Source of the DNA: an uncultured Brachyspira sp.
Lineage (GTDB): Bacteria; Spirochaetota; Brachyspiria; Brachyspirales; Brachyspiraceae
Length of the DNA stretch: 64,000 bases
Direction of reading: 5' to 3'
Assembly (NCBI RefSeq): GCF_934747485.1
Contig: NZ_CAKVGN010000001.1
Location: forward strand, 1 to 64,000
Below are positions 42,331 to 51,112 of this stretch, in pieces. The translations under genes were made by a program, and so were the position numbers. The notes under the pieces are model-generated. The model was not told the origin of the DNA. It searched no databases and saw only the letters and a list, made by a program, of their open reading frames with translations. The stretch's first letter is position 1. Every line of letters begins with the position of its first letter.

Positions 42331-43815
42331 TCATAGCTTTATATCTTTCAATATCTTTGCTATGCTTGAATCTAAACTGTCCCTCTCTGCTTCCAATTTG
42401 CTTATCTCTTCCCTTATACTTTTTAAATCTATATTATCCTCATCTTCAAAAGAATCTATATAGCGAGGTATATTCAAATTATATTCATTATCCTCTATTT
42501 CTTTAAGGCTTACAACCTTAGAATATTTTTCTATATCTTTTCTATCTTTATAAGCTTTGTATATTTTCTCTACATCTTCATCTCTTAAACGGTTTTGATT
42601 CTTGCCTTTCTCGCATTCCTTGCTCGCATCTATAAATAAAACATCTTTCTCTTTTCTGTCTTTCTTAAATATCAATATACATGCTGGTATAGAAGTACCA
42701 TAAAATAAATTATTTGGAAGACCTATAACCGCGTCAAGTAAATTATCTTTTATTATATTTTCGCGTATTATGCCTTCAGAAGAACCTCTAAATAATACAC
42801 CATGAGGCATTACAACAGCAGCAATTGCATTATCTGACATACTGCTTATCATATGAAGCACAAAAGCGTAATCTCCTTTACTCTTAGGCGGAACACCATA
42901 TTCAAATCTATTATACTTATCATCATTTTTATCGCCCCATTTATCCAAACTAAAAGGCGGATTTGCTACTACTATATCGAATTTCATTAATTTATCATCT
43001 TCCAAGAATTTAGGCTCTTTTATAGTATCGCCCCATTCAATTTTTGCTATATCGCCTATTTCATGCAAATACATATTCATTCTGCATAGCGAATAGGTTT
43101 GAGCATTTTTTTCTTGGCCGTATATACTGCAATTATCTTTTCCTATTTCTTTAAATACTTTTATAAGCAGAGAACCGCTTCCGCAAGTGGGGTCATATAT
43201 TCTTACGCCTTTTCTGCCGCTTACAAGTTTGGATATAAGTATAGAAACCTCAGGCGGTGTAAAGAACTCGCCTCCCTTTTTTCCGGCATCGCCTGCAAAG
43301 TTCTTTATTAAATATTCATAAGCATCGCCCATCACATCATTATTTTCTAAAGCACTCGGATTGAGATTTAAAGAAGGGTCATTAAAATCTTCTAACAAGT
43401 TTTTTAATACTGTATTTCTTGTGCTTGTAGAACCTAATTTAACTTTATCATTAAAATCTATATTATTAAATATGCCTGTAAATTTACTGCGGTTTAAATC
43501 TTCTATTTTTAATAATGCTTTATTAATAATCTCCCCAATTTTAGGGTCTTCTTTTTGAGATACCAAATAATCAAAGCTTGCATCTTCAGATATTATATAT
43601 TCCATTCTATCTAAATTTCTTTTAAGTCTATCTTTATCTGAGCCATATTTCTTTTCAAGTTCTTGTGCTTTTTCTTTATTGAAGTCAGATAAATATTTGA
43701 CGAATAGCATACTTAAAATATAGTCTTTGTATAGCGATGAGTCGATGGACCCTCTAAAAGTGTCGCAAGCTCTCCAAACGATACTTTGAATAGTTTCTTT
43801 AGTAGTTTTGTTCAT
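42331..43815 (-). CDS. hsdM: Type I modification methyltransferase subunit M (HsdM)
   Basis: N6-adenine methyltransferase of the type I complex. 494 residues from the ATG at 43815, which has AAGGAGAC upstream; a longer frame from 43890 lies in the leader. The helical N-terminal HsdM_N domain (about 1-130) is followed by SAM motif I YDPTCGSGSLLIK and catalytic motif IV VVANPPFSLDKWG. The C-terminus contains a coiled segment (IREEISKLEAERDSLD) that binds HsdS. Complete. Confidence 0.95.
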   Translation of the reverse strand: MNKTTKETIQSIVWRACDTFRGSIDSSLYKDYILSMLFVKYLSDFNKEKAQELEKKYGSDKDRLKRNLDRMEYIISEDASFDYLVSQKEDPKIGEIINKALLKIEDLNRSKFTGIFNNIDFNDKVKLGSTSTRNTVLKNLLEDFNDPSLNLNPSALENNDVMGDAYEYLIKNFAGDAGKKGGEFFTPPEVSILISKLVSGRKGVRIYDPTCGSGSLLIKVFKEIGKDNCSIYGQEKNAQTYSLCRMNMYLHEIGDIAKIEWGDTIKEPKFLEDDKLMKFDIVVANPPFSLDKWGDKNDDKYNRFEYGVPPKSKGDYAFVLHMISSMSDNAIAAVVMPHGVLFRGSSEGIIRENIIKDNLLDAVIGLPNNLFYGTSIPACILIFKKDRKEKDVLFIDASKECEKGKNQNRLRDEDVEKIYKAYKDRKDIEKYSKVVSLKEIEDNEYNLNIPRYIDSFEDEDNIDLKSIREEISKLEAERDSLDSSIAKILKDIKL

Positions 43816-43871
43816 TTTGAAGTCTCCTTTTTGTTTACCTTTTATAGATTTTATTATTAGTGGTGGCTTTT

Positions 43872-43943
43872 GCCCTACGAGCTGTAGCACCTTTCCGCAC
43901 GGTATAGCCTTTTATTAACACATATCTTTTATGCGTGCGGGTT
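43872..43943. repeat. Module A repeat, copy 6, between hsdS and hsdM
   Basis: CCCTACGAGCTGTAGCACC, then CCGCACGG and, 30 bp later, GCGTGCGGG, which can pair with it. Module A without B and C. Confidence 0.6.
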
Positions 43944-43972
43944 GTTATTTTTTAGTACACAATAAATATTTT

Positions 43973-45130
43973 TTAGATTCTTACCTCTCCAGTTAATAGT
44001 TTTTGCATCACGCCTTTTTTTTGAAGCTTGCGAAGATGTAAAAGCTGTTTAAGAATTTCTATATCTTTGTCAATGAGCGTAAGCAGTTCAGCAATCTTGT
44101 TTTGCTCTTCGAGGCTTGGTAATAGGATACTATATTTTATAAATTCTTTATGGTCAAACTCAAATTCTCTTCTTGTTGATTTTCTAGTTATTTTATTTTT
44201 TATCCTATCTATAGCTTTTCTAATATAAAAATATCCAAATTTAGGATTTAATAAATTTGTATTTATAGAATATACTCTATATACTGGACTACAGCATCCA
44301 TAATCTAAATTAATATTTACATTAATTTCATCTATTCCAATACCTACAATTAAATCATTTTTTTTAAAAACTTTATGTTTATCTATACTATGTCTAAAAT
44401 CATCTAATTCCTTTATTCCATTTTTTCCAATAGTATATTGTTTTAATTTATTAGTATTAGGAATTGAATATTCTTCTACAATATCTCGTAAGTTTATTTC
44501 TCTCCACTCATCTTTAAAACCATTAAAACGCACCTTTCCTGTAAGCACCCTTTGCATCACGCCTTTCTTATAAATCTCTTTTTTCTCTATGAGCTTCGTG
44601 AGGTTTTCTATTAACTTATCGCATAACGACAACACTTCGGCAATACGTTTTTGCTCGTCAAGGGGAGGAAAATAAAAACTCAAGTTCTCTAATTTTATTA
44701 TGGTTAATGCTTTTTGTGATGAACCCATAGAAATTTCTAATATTTTATTTTGATTATATTCAAATAAAAACTCTAAAAATTTAGGGTATTCTTTTATATT
44801 TTTTAACCATATTAAATTACCATCTTTAAAATAGAAAGGTTTATCATCATCTATCATATAAGCATTACCTATAGTTCCGACGGCAGTAATTAAAATGTCA
44901 TTTTTTTTTGGTACACCATAATTATTTTTTAATTCTATATATCTTTCTTCGCTTATATAAAATAGTTCTTTTATTTTTTCTTTATTTTTTAGTAGGGTTA
45001 TTTCTTTACCTCTATAAAATGGTATTCCATTTTTTACATATTCTTTTTCGTAAATTCTTTTACTTGATGTTACTTCAGATATATCAGAAATCTTTTTTTC
45101 CTGCCAGCCGCGGGGGAGGGGGTGGTTCAT
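43973..45130 (-). CDS. hsdS: Type I specificity subunit S (HsdS)
   Basis: 385 residues with two target recognition domains (about 10-150 and 215-345), each followed by a conserved helix: DEQKRIAEVLSLCDKLIENL with KKGVMQRVLTGKVRF in the middle, and EEQNKIAELLTLIDKDIEIL with KKGVMQKLLTGEVRI at the end. The internal duplication is typical. ATG at 45130 is chosen because AAAGGAGCG is upstream; a start at 45151 would precede it. The recognition sequence cannot be read from the protein. It lies between two repeats. Confidence 0.92.
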   Translation of the reverse strand: MNHPLPRGWQEKKISDISEVTSSKRIYEKEYVKNGIPFYRGKEITLLKNKEKIKELFYISEERYIELKNNYGVPKKNDILITAVGTIGNAYMIDDDKPFYFKDGNLIWLKNIKEYPKFLEFLFEYNQNKILEISMGSSQKALTIIKLENLSFYFPPLDEQKRIAEVLSLCDKLIENLTKLIEKKEIYKKGVMQRVLTGKVRFNGFKDEWREINLRDIVEEYSIPNTNKLKQYTIGKNGIKELDDFRHSIDKHKVFKKNDLIVGIGIDEINVNINLDYGCCSPVYRVYSINTNLLNPKFGYFYIRKAIDRIKNKITRKSTRREFEFDHKEFIKYSILLPSLEEQNKIAELLTLIDKDIEILKQLLHLRKLQKKGVMQKLLTGEVRI

Positions 45131-45163
45131 AGTTATCGCTCCTTTATACATTATTATTACTAT

Positions 45164-45230
45164 TGCTGCAGTTCTTTTGGTTCTTTTATACCAATAAAAG
45201 AACTGGGGTGCGGTGCAAAGCCCTGCAATA
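45164..45230. repeat. Module C repeat, copy 7, between hsdS and the TPR-DUF2971 gene
   Basis: GCTGCAGTTCTTTTGGTTC, TTTTATACC-AATAAAAGAAC hairpin, then TGGGGTGCGGTGCAAAGCCCTGCAATAT. Module C alone, close to copy 1. Confidence 0.6.
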
Positions 45231-45233
45231 TAT

Positions 45234-47081
45234 TTAAGTTTTTTTAATACTATTTGCCCTTATATATTTTTTATTTGTTTTTATTTCAAATAATTTTTTA
45301 TCATCAAATTTTGATTCGTAAATCTTTATTTTATTATTTTTTGTTTTAGTTATATTTATATTTTTTATTATATCATATATTAACTTTTTATCTTCTTCAG
45401 ATGTTTCTGTGCCAAAATATATACTCTTTATGGGAAGTTTTATTGTAATTCCATTACTGTTTGCTGTAGCATCATAATATAATATTCTGTATTCATCTTC
45501 ATATTCCCATTCTTTAGATTTTATATAAAATAACTCTAAAAGTTTTGTTATATTTTTATCACCTATTTTTATATCACTAAACCTTTTTATATAATCCATT
45601 TTTTCTTCTACCATATTTTTATCATAGTTTACTTTTCTAATGGTAGAATTATTATCAATAAAAATTTTTGAAATATTATATTCTATGCAAATTCCTTTAT
45701 GTTTATCAGCATAATGACTCCACATTAATGTATTATCATTTTTTGATGATAAACAGCCAACTTTTATTCTATCTAATAAATCATTATAGTATTCATTATT
45801 TTTATTTTTTCTTTTGATACTTGGGTCAACAGGGTCATTGAATAATTTTGTATTGCTTAGCCATATTTCTTCATTTAAAATATTTTTTATTGTATCTTTA
45901 TTAATCTTTGTATAATTGAATAAAGTTTTATTTATATTATATCTATCATCATTTTTTAAATCATATAGAATTATATCTTTTAAAAGACTATAGTATGAGT
46001 TGATTTCTATATTATTTTTTACTTTTTTTAAGTCATCAAACAAAAAGTATGTATATTCAAAAGATTTTGATTTTTCTAATAGTAATTTAGATTCTTCTAT
46101 AAAAGTTTTATATAAATTTGATTCATTTTCTTTATCATTTAAATATCTAAAACACTCAGCTTTGTTTATATGTATTTTCAATTTGTTATATGATAAACCT
46201 AAATATTTTATCGAACTATTATAATCTTTTATTGCTTCCAAAAATAAATTATTATCATTAATTTTTTTTGCTAATTCTTGTTTTGTTAATCCTCTATGAA
46301 AATATAATCCAGCATATTTATTGTTATATTTAATACCAATATCAAAATCTTTTATAGCCTCTTCATATTTATTTAAATAATATTTAGTTATTCCTCTATG
46401 TAAATGTAAATCTATAAAATATTTATTATAAATATATATGCCATACATGTTAAGAGCATGTATTATATTTATGCCTTTATCAAAGTATTTTAAAGCTTGT
46501 TCATATTTTTCTATATATGAATAGAATATTCCTAAATTGTTATATGCAGGTACATAACTATTGTCTATTTCTATAGATTTCAAACAATCTTCTATTGCTT
46601 CATCATATTTAGATAAATATGATTTACATAATCCTCTATTAGAATATGAAATTTTATCGAAATTGTTTATTTCTATTATTTTATTAGAATACTCTATAGA
46701 TTCTTTATACATATTTAAACGAACATAACATGAAGCTATATAAAAATAACAATCTGTAATAGTATATCCTAAACCTATATTTTCATTAAAATATTCCACA
46801 GCTTTTTTATAATCTTCAATAGCATAAAGATATTTTTTTAAATTATTATTAGCTATTGCTCTATTAAAATATATTTCAGAATTTATATATCCCAATTTAA
46901 TAGCTTTATCAAAATATTTTTTAGCTTCTAAAGAATCATTATCAAAGCTATAGACTATACCTAAATAATAATATATTTCTCCATCATTATGATTATTTTC
47001 TATATAATTTTTGCATGCTATTTCTGCTTCTTTAAATTCCCGATTTTTAATTAATTTTACAATTTGATTTTTATTTAACAT
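45234..47081 (-). CDS. TPR-DUF2971 protein in the type I restriction locus
   Basis: 615 residues. About residues 1-330 are TPR units (SEIYFNRAIANNNLKKYLYA, KISYSNRGLCKSYLSKYDEA, VPAYNNLGIFYSYIEKYEQA are typical). The C-terminal third is DUF2971: LFNDPVD, CLSSKNDNTLMWSHYADKHK followed by GICIEY, VNYDKN, KEWEYEDEYRIL. DUF2971 function is not established. No signal or membrane segment. The gene sits between a half-size hsdS and the full hsdS, 25 bp after the former, so it is probably co-expressed with restriction genes. A regulatory or effector role in defence is an inference from location. Confidence 0.75.
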   Translation of the reverse strand: MLNKNQIVKLIKNREFKEAEIACKNYIENNHNDGEIYYYLGIVYSFDNDSLEAKKYFDKAIKLGYINSEIYFNRAIANNNLKKYLYAIEDYKKAVEYFNENIGLGYTITDCYFYIASCYVRLNMYKESIEYSNKIIEINNFDKISYSNRGLCKSYLSKYDEAIEDCLKSIEIDNSYVPAYNNLGIFYSYIEKYEQALKYFDKGINIIHALNMYGIYIYNKYFIDLHLHRGITKYYLNKYEEAIKDFDIGIKYNNKYAGLYFHRGLTKQELAKKINDNNLFLEAIKDYNSSIKYLGLSYNKLKIHINKAECFRYLNDKENESNLYKTFIEESKLLLEKSKSFEYTYFLFDDLKKVKNNIEINSYYSLLKDIILYDLKNDDRYNINKTLFNYTKINKDTIKNILNEEIWLSNTKLFNDPVDPSIKRKNKNNEYYNDLLDRIKVGCLSSKNDNTLMWSHYADKHKGICIEYNISKIFIDNNSTIRKVNYDKNMVEEKMDYIKRFSDIKIGDKNITKLLELFYIKSKEWEYEDEYRILYYDATANSNGITIKLPIKSIYFGTETSEEDKKLIYDIIKNINITKTKNNKIKIYESKFDDKKLFEIKTNKKYIRANSIKKT

Positions 47082-47106
47082 ATAAAATGACCTATCTAAT
47101 TAATAA

Positions 47107-47700
47107 TTAAACTAAAAATTTTCTCATCACTCCTATATAAAATTTTTCTTTCTGCTCTAAAATGCTTCTTTCTATCTCCAATGACCGTTCAAATAGGCGG
47201 TTGGCTTCTATTATCTTCTTTTGCTCTTCTATATTTGGAATATTTATTTGTATTTCATATAGGTTTGATACGCCTACGGATATTATTCCTGTGCCTCGGG
47301 ATTGTTTTTGTAGGAAATTTTGTATTTTTCTGCTTGAGTTTATGTAGATAGCTAAAAATTCAGGCATACATATATTTTGGGCTTTTTCCTTTAGTTTGAT
47401 GTTGGCTATTAATGAGCTTATTATATAATCTTGGGCGTTATTTTTTATGATTATTGCTTTAAAAGGTTCTCTTAGTCTTATGAGTATGTCATTATTTTCG
47501 ATGATGTTATAATTTTGTTGATATATTGTTATTGGTTCATTGTTTATGGAGTTAGGTTTGAATTCTGCAGAGAAATTATCGAATGCTTTTAGGTTAATGA
47601 GTTTAATGTTTATGGGGGGAGATTGTTTTTTTGCGGTTAATCTTTGTATTTGGCTTCCGATTTTGATGTCGGCTATATTTTTGAGGGGTATAGTTTTCAT
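47107..47700 (-). CDS. Half-size type I specificity protein (single-TRD HsdS-like)
   Basis: 197 residues: one target recognition domain (about 1-150, beginning IPLKNIADIKIGSQIQR) and one coiled helix with NIEEQKKIIEANRLFERSL and KFYIGVMRKFLV at the end. A complete HsdS has two such units; half-size S proteins can dimerise or act as alternates. The sequence is clearly different from both halves of the full HsdS. It is the first gene on this strand, with a promoter that leaves no leader. It has its own start and stop, so it is not obviously a fragment. Confidence 0.75.
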   Translation of the reverse strand: MKTIPLKNIADIKIGSQIQRLTAKKQSPPINIKLINLKAFDNFSAEFKPNSINNEPITIYQQNYNIIENNDILIRLREPFKAIIIKNNAQDYIISSLIANIKLKEKAQNICMPEFLAIYINSSRKIQNFLQKQSRGTGIISVGVSNLYEIQINIPNIEEQKKIIEANRLFERSLEIERSILEQKEKFYIGVMRKFLV

Positions 47701-47707
47701 ATTTAAG

Positions 47708-47735
47708 AGTATATGAAATTTTATGATAAAGTCAA
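47708..47735 (-). promoter_or_regulatory. Promoter of the half-size hsdS operon, leaderless spacing
   Basis: Minus strand TTGACT (47730-47735) and TATACT (47708-47713), 16-bp spacer. The ATG at 47700 is 7 bases beyond the -10 box and no SD sequence exists. Confidence 0.5.
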
Positions 47736-47860
47736 GTGATTTTGTTTGAATAAAGTCTGTTGTATATTGAAATATAACAGTTTTTTATTATGATATGCGT
47801 TGCAGGTTCTTTTTAGTGTTTATATTTTTTAAAAAAATTCTAAAATTCGTTAAAAAACTA

Positions 47861-47889
47861 TTGATTTTTTTGTTTTATTGTTTTATAAT
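47861..47889 (+). promoter_or_regulatory. Promoter of the str/S10/spc ribosomal run
   Basis: TTGATT at 47861-47866 and TATAAT at 47884-47889, 17-bp spacer. It leaves a leader of about 175 bases before rpsL, in which TAGTATT (47922-47928) and AATACTA (47954-47960) can pair. Confidence 0.6.
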
Positions 47890-48072
47890 TTTCTAACTTT
47901 CAGAGAAGCGATTAAAGCGTTTAGTATTAGTTTTCTTTACATTTATGTAGATAAATACTATAAAAGCTCGGCTGTTATAAGCTGTTTCGTTTGAAGATAA
48001 AATTTTAATAATATAAATCCTTTTTAATAAAGGGTAAAAATAAAAAAATAAAGATTAGAGGTTTTGTATTGT

Positions 48073-48447
48073 ATGCCTACAATTAATCAATTAGTAAGAA
48101 AAGGTCGTAAACGTATAGTAAATAAGACTAAATCACCTGCATTAATGAAATGTCCGCAAAGAGAAGGTGTTTGTACTCGTGTAACAACAACTACACCAAA
48201 AAAACCTAACTCAGCTATGCGTAAAATAGCTCGTGTAAGAATAACAAACGGTATGGAAGTAACAGCATATATTCCTGGTATAGACCATACATTACAGGAA
48301 CACAACCGTGTATTAATAAGAGGCGGAAGAGTTAAAGACTTACCTGGTTGTCGTTATCACATAGTTCGCGGAAGCCGTGAAGCTACAGGTGTAGAAAAGA
48401 GAATGAAAGCTAGAAGTAAATATGGTACTAAAAAACCTAAGGCTTAA
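48073..48447 (+). CDS. rpsL: 30S ribosomal protein S12
   Basis: Decoding-centre protein, 124 residues. The ATG at 48073 gives the family start MPTINQLVRKGRK; a TTG nine bases earlier would add three residues. The streptomycin-site lysines are wild type, in TTPKKPNSAM and GGRVKDLPG, and the Asp after the second Lys is the usual methylthiolation site. First gene of the str operon. Confidence 0.97.
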   Translation: MPTINQLVRKGRKRIVNKTKSPALMKCPQREGVCTRVTTTTPKKPNSAMRKIARVRITNGMEVTAYIPGIDHTLQEHNRVLIRGGRVKDLPGCRYHIVRGSREATGVEKRMKARSKYGTKKPKA

Positions 48448-48461
48448 TGGAGTGAATTAAT

Positions 48462-48932
48462 ATGGCAAGAAGAAGAAGAGCGCAAACAAGAAAAATAAAT
48501 GCTGATCCAATTTACGGCAGTGTTGTTATAAGTAAATTTATAAACAAATTAATGTATGACGGCAAAAAAAGTAAAGCTGAAAACATTTTTTATAAAGCTA
48601 TGGATTTGGTAAAAGAGAAAACAGGAAAAGATGGTTTAGAGGCTTTTAATGAAGCTATTAATAATATAAAACCGCAAGTAGAAGTAAAATCAAAAAGAGT
48701 CGGCGGTTCTACTTATCAAGTACCTGTTGAAGTTAGACCAGACAGACAAAACTCATTAGCTTTTACATGGCTTATAGATGCTTCAAGAAAAAGAGGCGGA
48801 AGAAGCATGATAGAGCGTTTGTCAAATGAAATAGCTGATGCAATAGAAGGTAAAGGTCAAGCAGTTGCTAAGAGAGATACAGTACATAGAATGGCTGAAG
48901 GTAACAAAGCATTTGCACACTTTAGGTGGTAA
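48462..48932 (+). CDS. rpsG: 30S ribosomal protein S7
   Basis: Primary binder of the 16S rRNA 3' domain, near the E site. 156 residues, normal length; starts ARRRRAQTRKI and contains ALEAFNEAINNIKPQVEVKS-type core (here GLEAFNEAINNIKPQVEVK) and ARKRGGRSMIERL. 14 bp after rpsL and 20 bp before fusA. Confidence 0.97.
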   Translation: MARRRRAQTRKINADPIYGSVVISKFINKLMYDGKKSKAENIFYKAMDLVKEKTGKDGLEAFNEAINNIKPQVEVKSKRVGGSTYQVPVEVRPDRQNSLAFTWLIDASRKRGGRSMIERLSNEIADAIEGKGQAVAKRDTVHRMAEGNKAFAHFRW

Positions 48933-48952
48933 GGTTTAAGGAGAGAGAATAA

Positions 48953-51034
48953 GTGGCACGTCAAATTTCGTTAGAAAATACACGTAATATTGGTATTATG
49001 GCTCACATTGATGCTGGTAAAACTACTTTAAGTGAGCGTATATTATTCTTTACAGGTAAGACACATAGATTAGGTGAGGTTCATGAAGGTGCAGCTGAAA
49101 TGGACTGGATGGAGCAGGAGAGAGAAAGAGGTATTACAATTACTTCTGCTGCAACTACTTGTTTTTGGAATGGTCATAGAATTAACTTAATAGATACTCC
49201 GGGGCACGTTGACTTTACTGCTGAGGTAGAAAGGTCTTTAAGGGTATTAGATAGTGCTGTAGGAGTATTTTGTTCAGTAGGCGGTGTTCAGCCTCAAAGT
49301 GAAACAGTATGGAGACAAGCAAGTAACTATAAAATCCCAAGAGCTATTTTTGTTAATAAAATGGACAGGATTGGTGCTAACTTCTACGCTGTTTTAGATC
49401 AAACAAGAGATAGATTAAAAGCAAACAGTCACCCAGTAGTTATACCTATAGGTGCAGAAAGCAATTTCGAGGGTGTTGTTGACTTAGTAAAAATGAAAGA
49501 GATAGTTTGGGTATCTGAAGACGGTATGAAGATGGAAGAGAGAGAAATCAGACCTGAACTAAAAGAACAAGCAGAAAAATATAGAAATGAATTATTAGAA
49601 GCAATCGTTGAATATGATGATGATGCTATGAATAAGTTCTTTGAAGGTGAGGAAATAGATATTCCTACAATAAAAAGACTTATAAGAACAGCTACATTAA
49701 CAGCTGACTTCTTCCCAATGTTCTGTGGTACAGCTTTCAAAAATAAAGGTATTCAAGTATTAATAGATGCTGTAGTTGATTATTTACCATCTCCATTAGA
49801 TAAACCTGAAATAGAAGGTACAGATTTAGATGGTAATGTTATAAAAAGAAAAGTAGCAGATGATGAGAAATTCAGTGCATTAGCATTCAAAATAATGACA
49901 GACCCGCACGTTGGAAAAATAGCATTCTTAAGAGTTTACTCTGGAATATTAGAAGCTGGTTCTTATGTATATAATGCTACAAAAGGTAAAAGAGAGCGTA
50001 TCGGAAGAATACTTCAGATGCATGCTAACAAAAGAGAAGAGATTGAACAAGTATATTGCGGTGATATAGCAGCAGCAGTAGGACTTAAAGAAACTACAAC
50101 AGGTGATACATTATGTCCTGAAAATGCTCCTATCATCTTAGAATCAATCAACTTCCCAGAGCCGGTAATTAACGTTGCTATAGAGCCTAAAACAAAAGGT
50201 GATAGAGATAAAATGTCTATAGCTTTATCAAGACTTGCTGAAGAAGATCCAACATTTAGAGTTAGTTTTGATGAAGAAACAGGTCAAACAATCATCGCAG
50301 GTATGGGTGAGCTTCACTTAGAGATTATCTGTGACAGAATGAAAAGAGAATACAAAGTTGAGGCAAATGTAGGTCGTCCTCAAGTATCTTACAGAGAAGG
50401 TATTAAGAAGACAGTTGAAGTTGAAGGTAAATTTGTACGTCAGTCTGGCGGTAAAGGTCAGTACGGTGATGTATGGTTGAGAATTGGACCTAACGAGCCT
50501 AATGCAGGATTCAAGTTTAACAATGAAATCGTTGGCGGTGTTGTTCCAAAAGAATATATACCAGCTGTAGAGAAAGGTTGTGTTGAGGCTATGAATACAG
50601 GTGTTCTTGCTAACTATCCAATGCTTGACGTTATAGTATCAGCATTTGATGGTTCATTCCACCCAGTAGACTCATCAGAGATGGCATTCAAAATTGCTGC
50701 TTCAATGGGTTTCAAAGATGGATGTAAAAAAGCAGACCCTTATTTGTTAGAGCCTATGATGAGTGTAGAGGTTGTAACACCAGAAGATTATATGGGTGAT
50801 ATTATCGGTGACTTAGCTTCAAGAAGAGGACAGGTTCACGGATTTACAGATAAGTCTGGTTATAAATCTATTAATGCTACAGTACCTCTTGCAGAGATGT
50901 TTGGTTATACAACAAGTATAAGAAACGTATCACAAGGTAGAGCAAGCTACACAATGCAGTTCTCACACTACGAGGAAGTACCTAAAAATGTAGCAGAAGA
51001 GATAATAGGTGCTAGAATGGGTAACACCAAATAA
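48953..51034 (+). CDS. fusA: Elongation factor G
   Basis: Translocation GTPase, 693 residues, GTG start with AAGGAGAG upstream. G1 AHIDAGKTT, a normal switch I RERGITIT, G3 DTPGHVDF and G4 NKMDRIG are present, followed by domains II to V. The normal switch I contrasts with the EF-Tu encoded next. Confidence 0.97.
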   Translation: MARQISLENTRNIGIMAHIDAGKTTLSERILFFTGKTHRLGEVHEGAAEMDWMEQERERGITITSAATTCFWNGHRINLIDTPGHVDFTAEVERSLRVLDSAVGVFCSVGGVQPQSETVWRQASNYKIPRAIFVNKMDRIGANFYAVLDQTRDRLKANSHPVVIPIGAESNFEGVVDLVKMKEIVWVSEDGMKMEEREIRPELKEQAEKYRNELLEAIVEYDDDAMNKFFEGEEIDIPTIKRLIRTATLTADFFPMFCGTAFKNKGIQVLIDAVVDYLPSPLDKPEIEGTDLDGNVIKRKVADDEKFSALAFKIMTDPHVGKIAFLRVYSGILEAGSYVYNATKGKRERIGRILQMHANKREEIEQVYCGDIAAAVGLKETTTGDTLCPENAPIILESINFPEPVINVAIEPKTKGDRDKMSIALSRLAEEDPTFRVSFDEETGQTIIAGMGELHLEIICDRMKREYKVEANVGRPQVSYREGIKKTVEVEGKFVRQSGGKGQYGDVWLRIGPNEPNAGFKFNNEIVGGVVPKEYIPAVEKGCVEAMNTGVLANYPMLDVIVSAFDGSFHPVDSSEMAFKIAASMGFKDGCKKADPYLLEPMMSVEVVTPEDYMGDIIGDLASRRGQVHGFTDKSGYKSINATVPLAEMFGYTTSIRNVSQGRASYTMQFSHYEEVPKNVAEEIIGARMGNTK

Positions 51035-51112
51035 GTAAGAGATTAACAAAAAATAAAAATAAAATAAAAAACAATTTCCTAGAGAATAGGGATAAATAAT
51101 TGGAGGATAAAA

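Noticed and set aside
43816..43890. Longer start of hsdM
   Set aside because: The added 25 residues precede a clear AAGGAGAC plus ATG and do not resemble the HsdM start.
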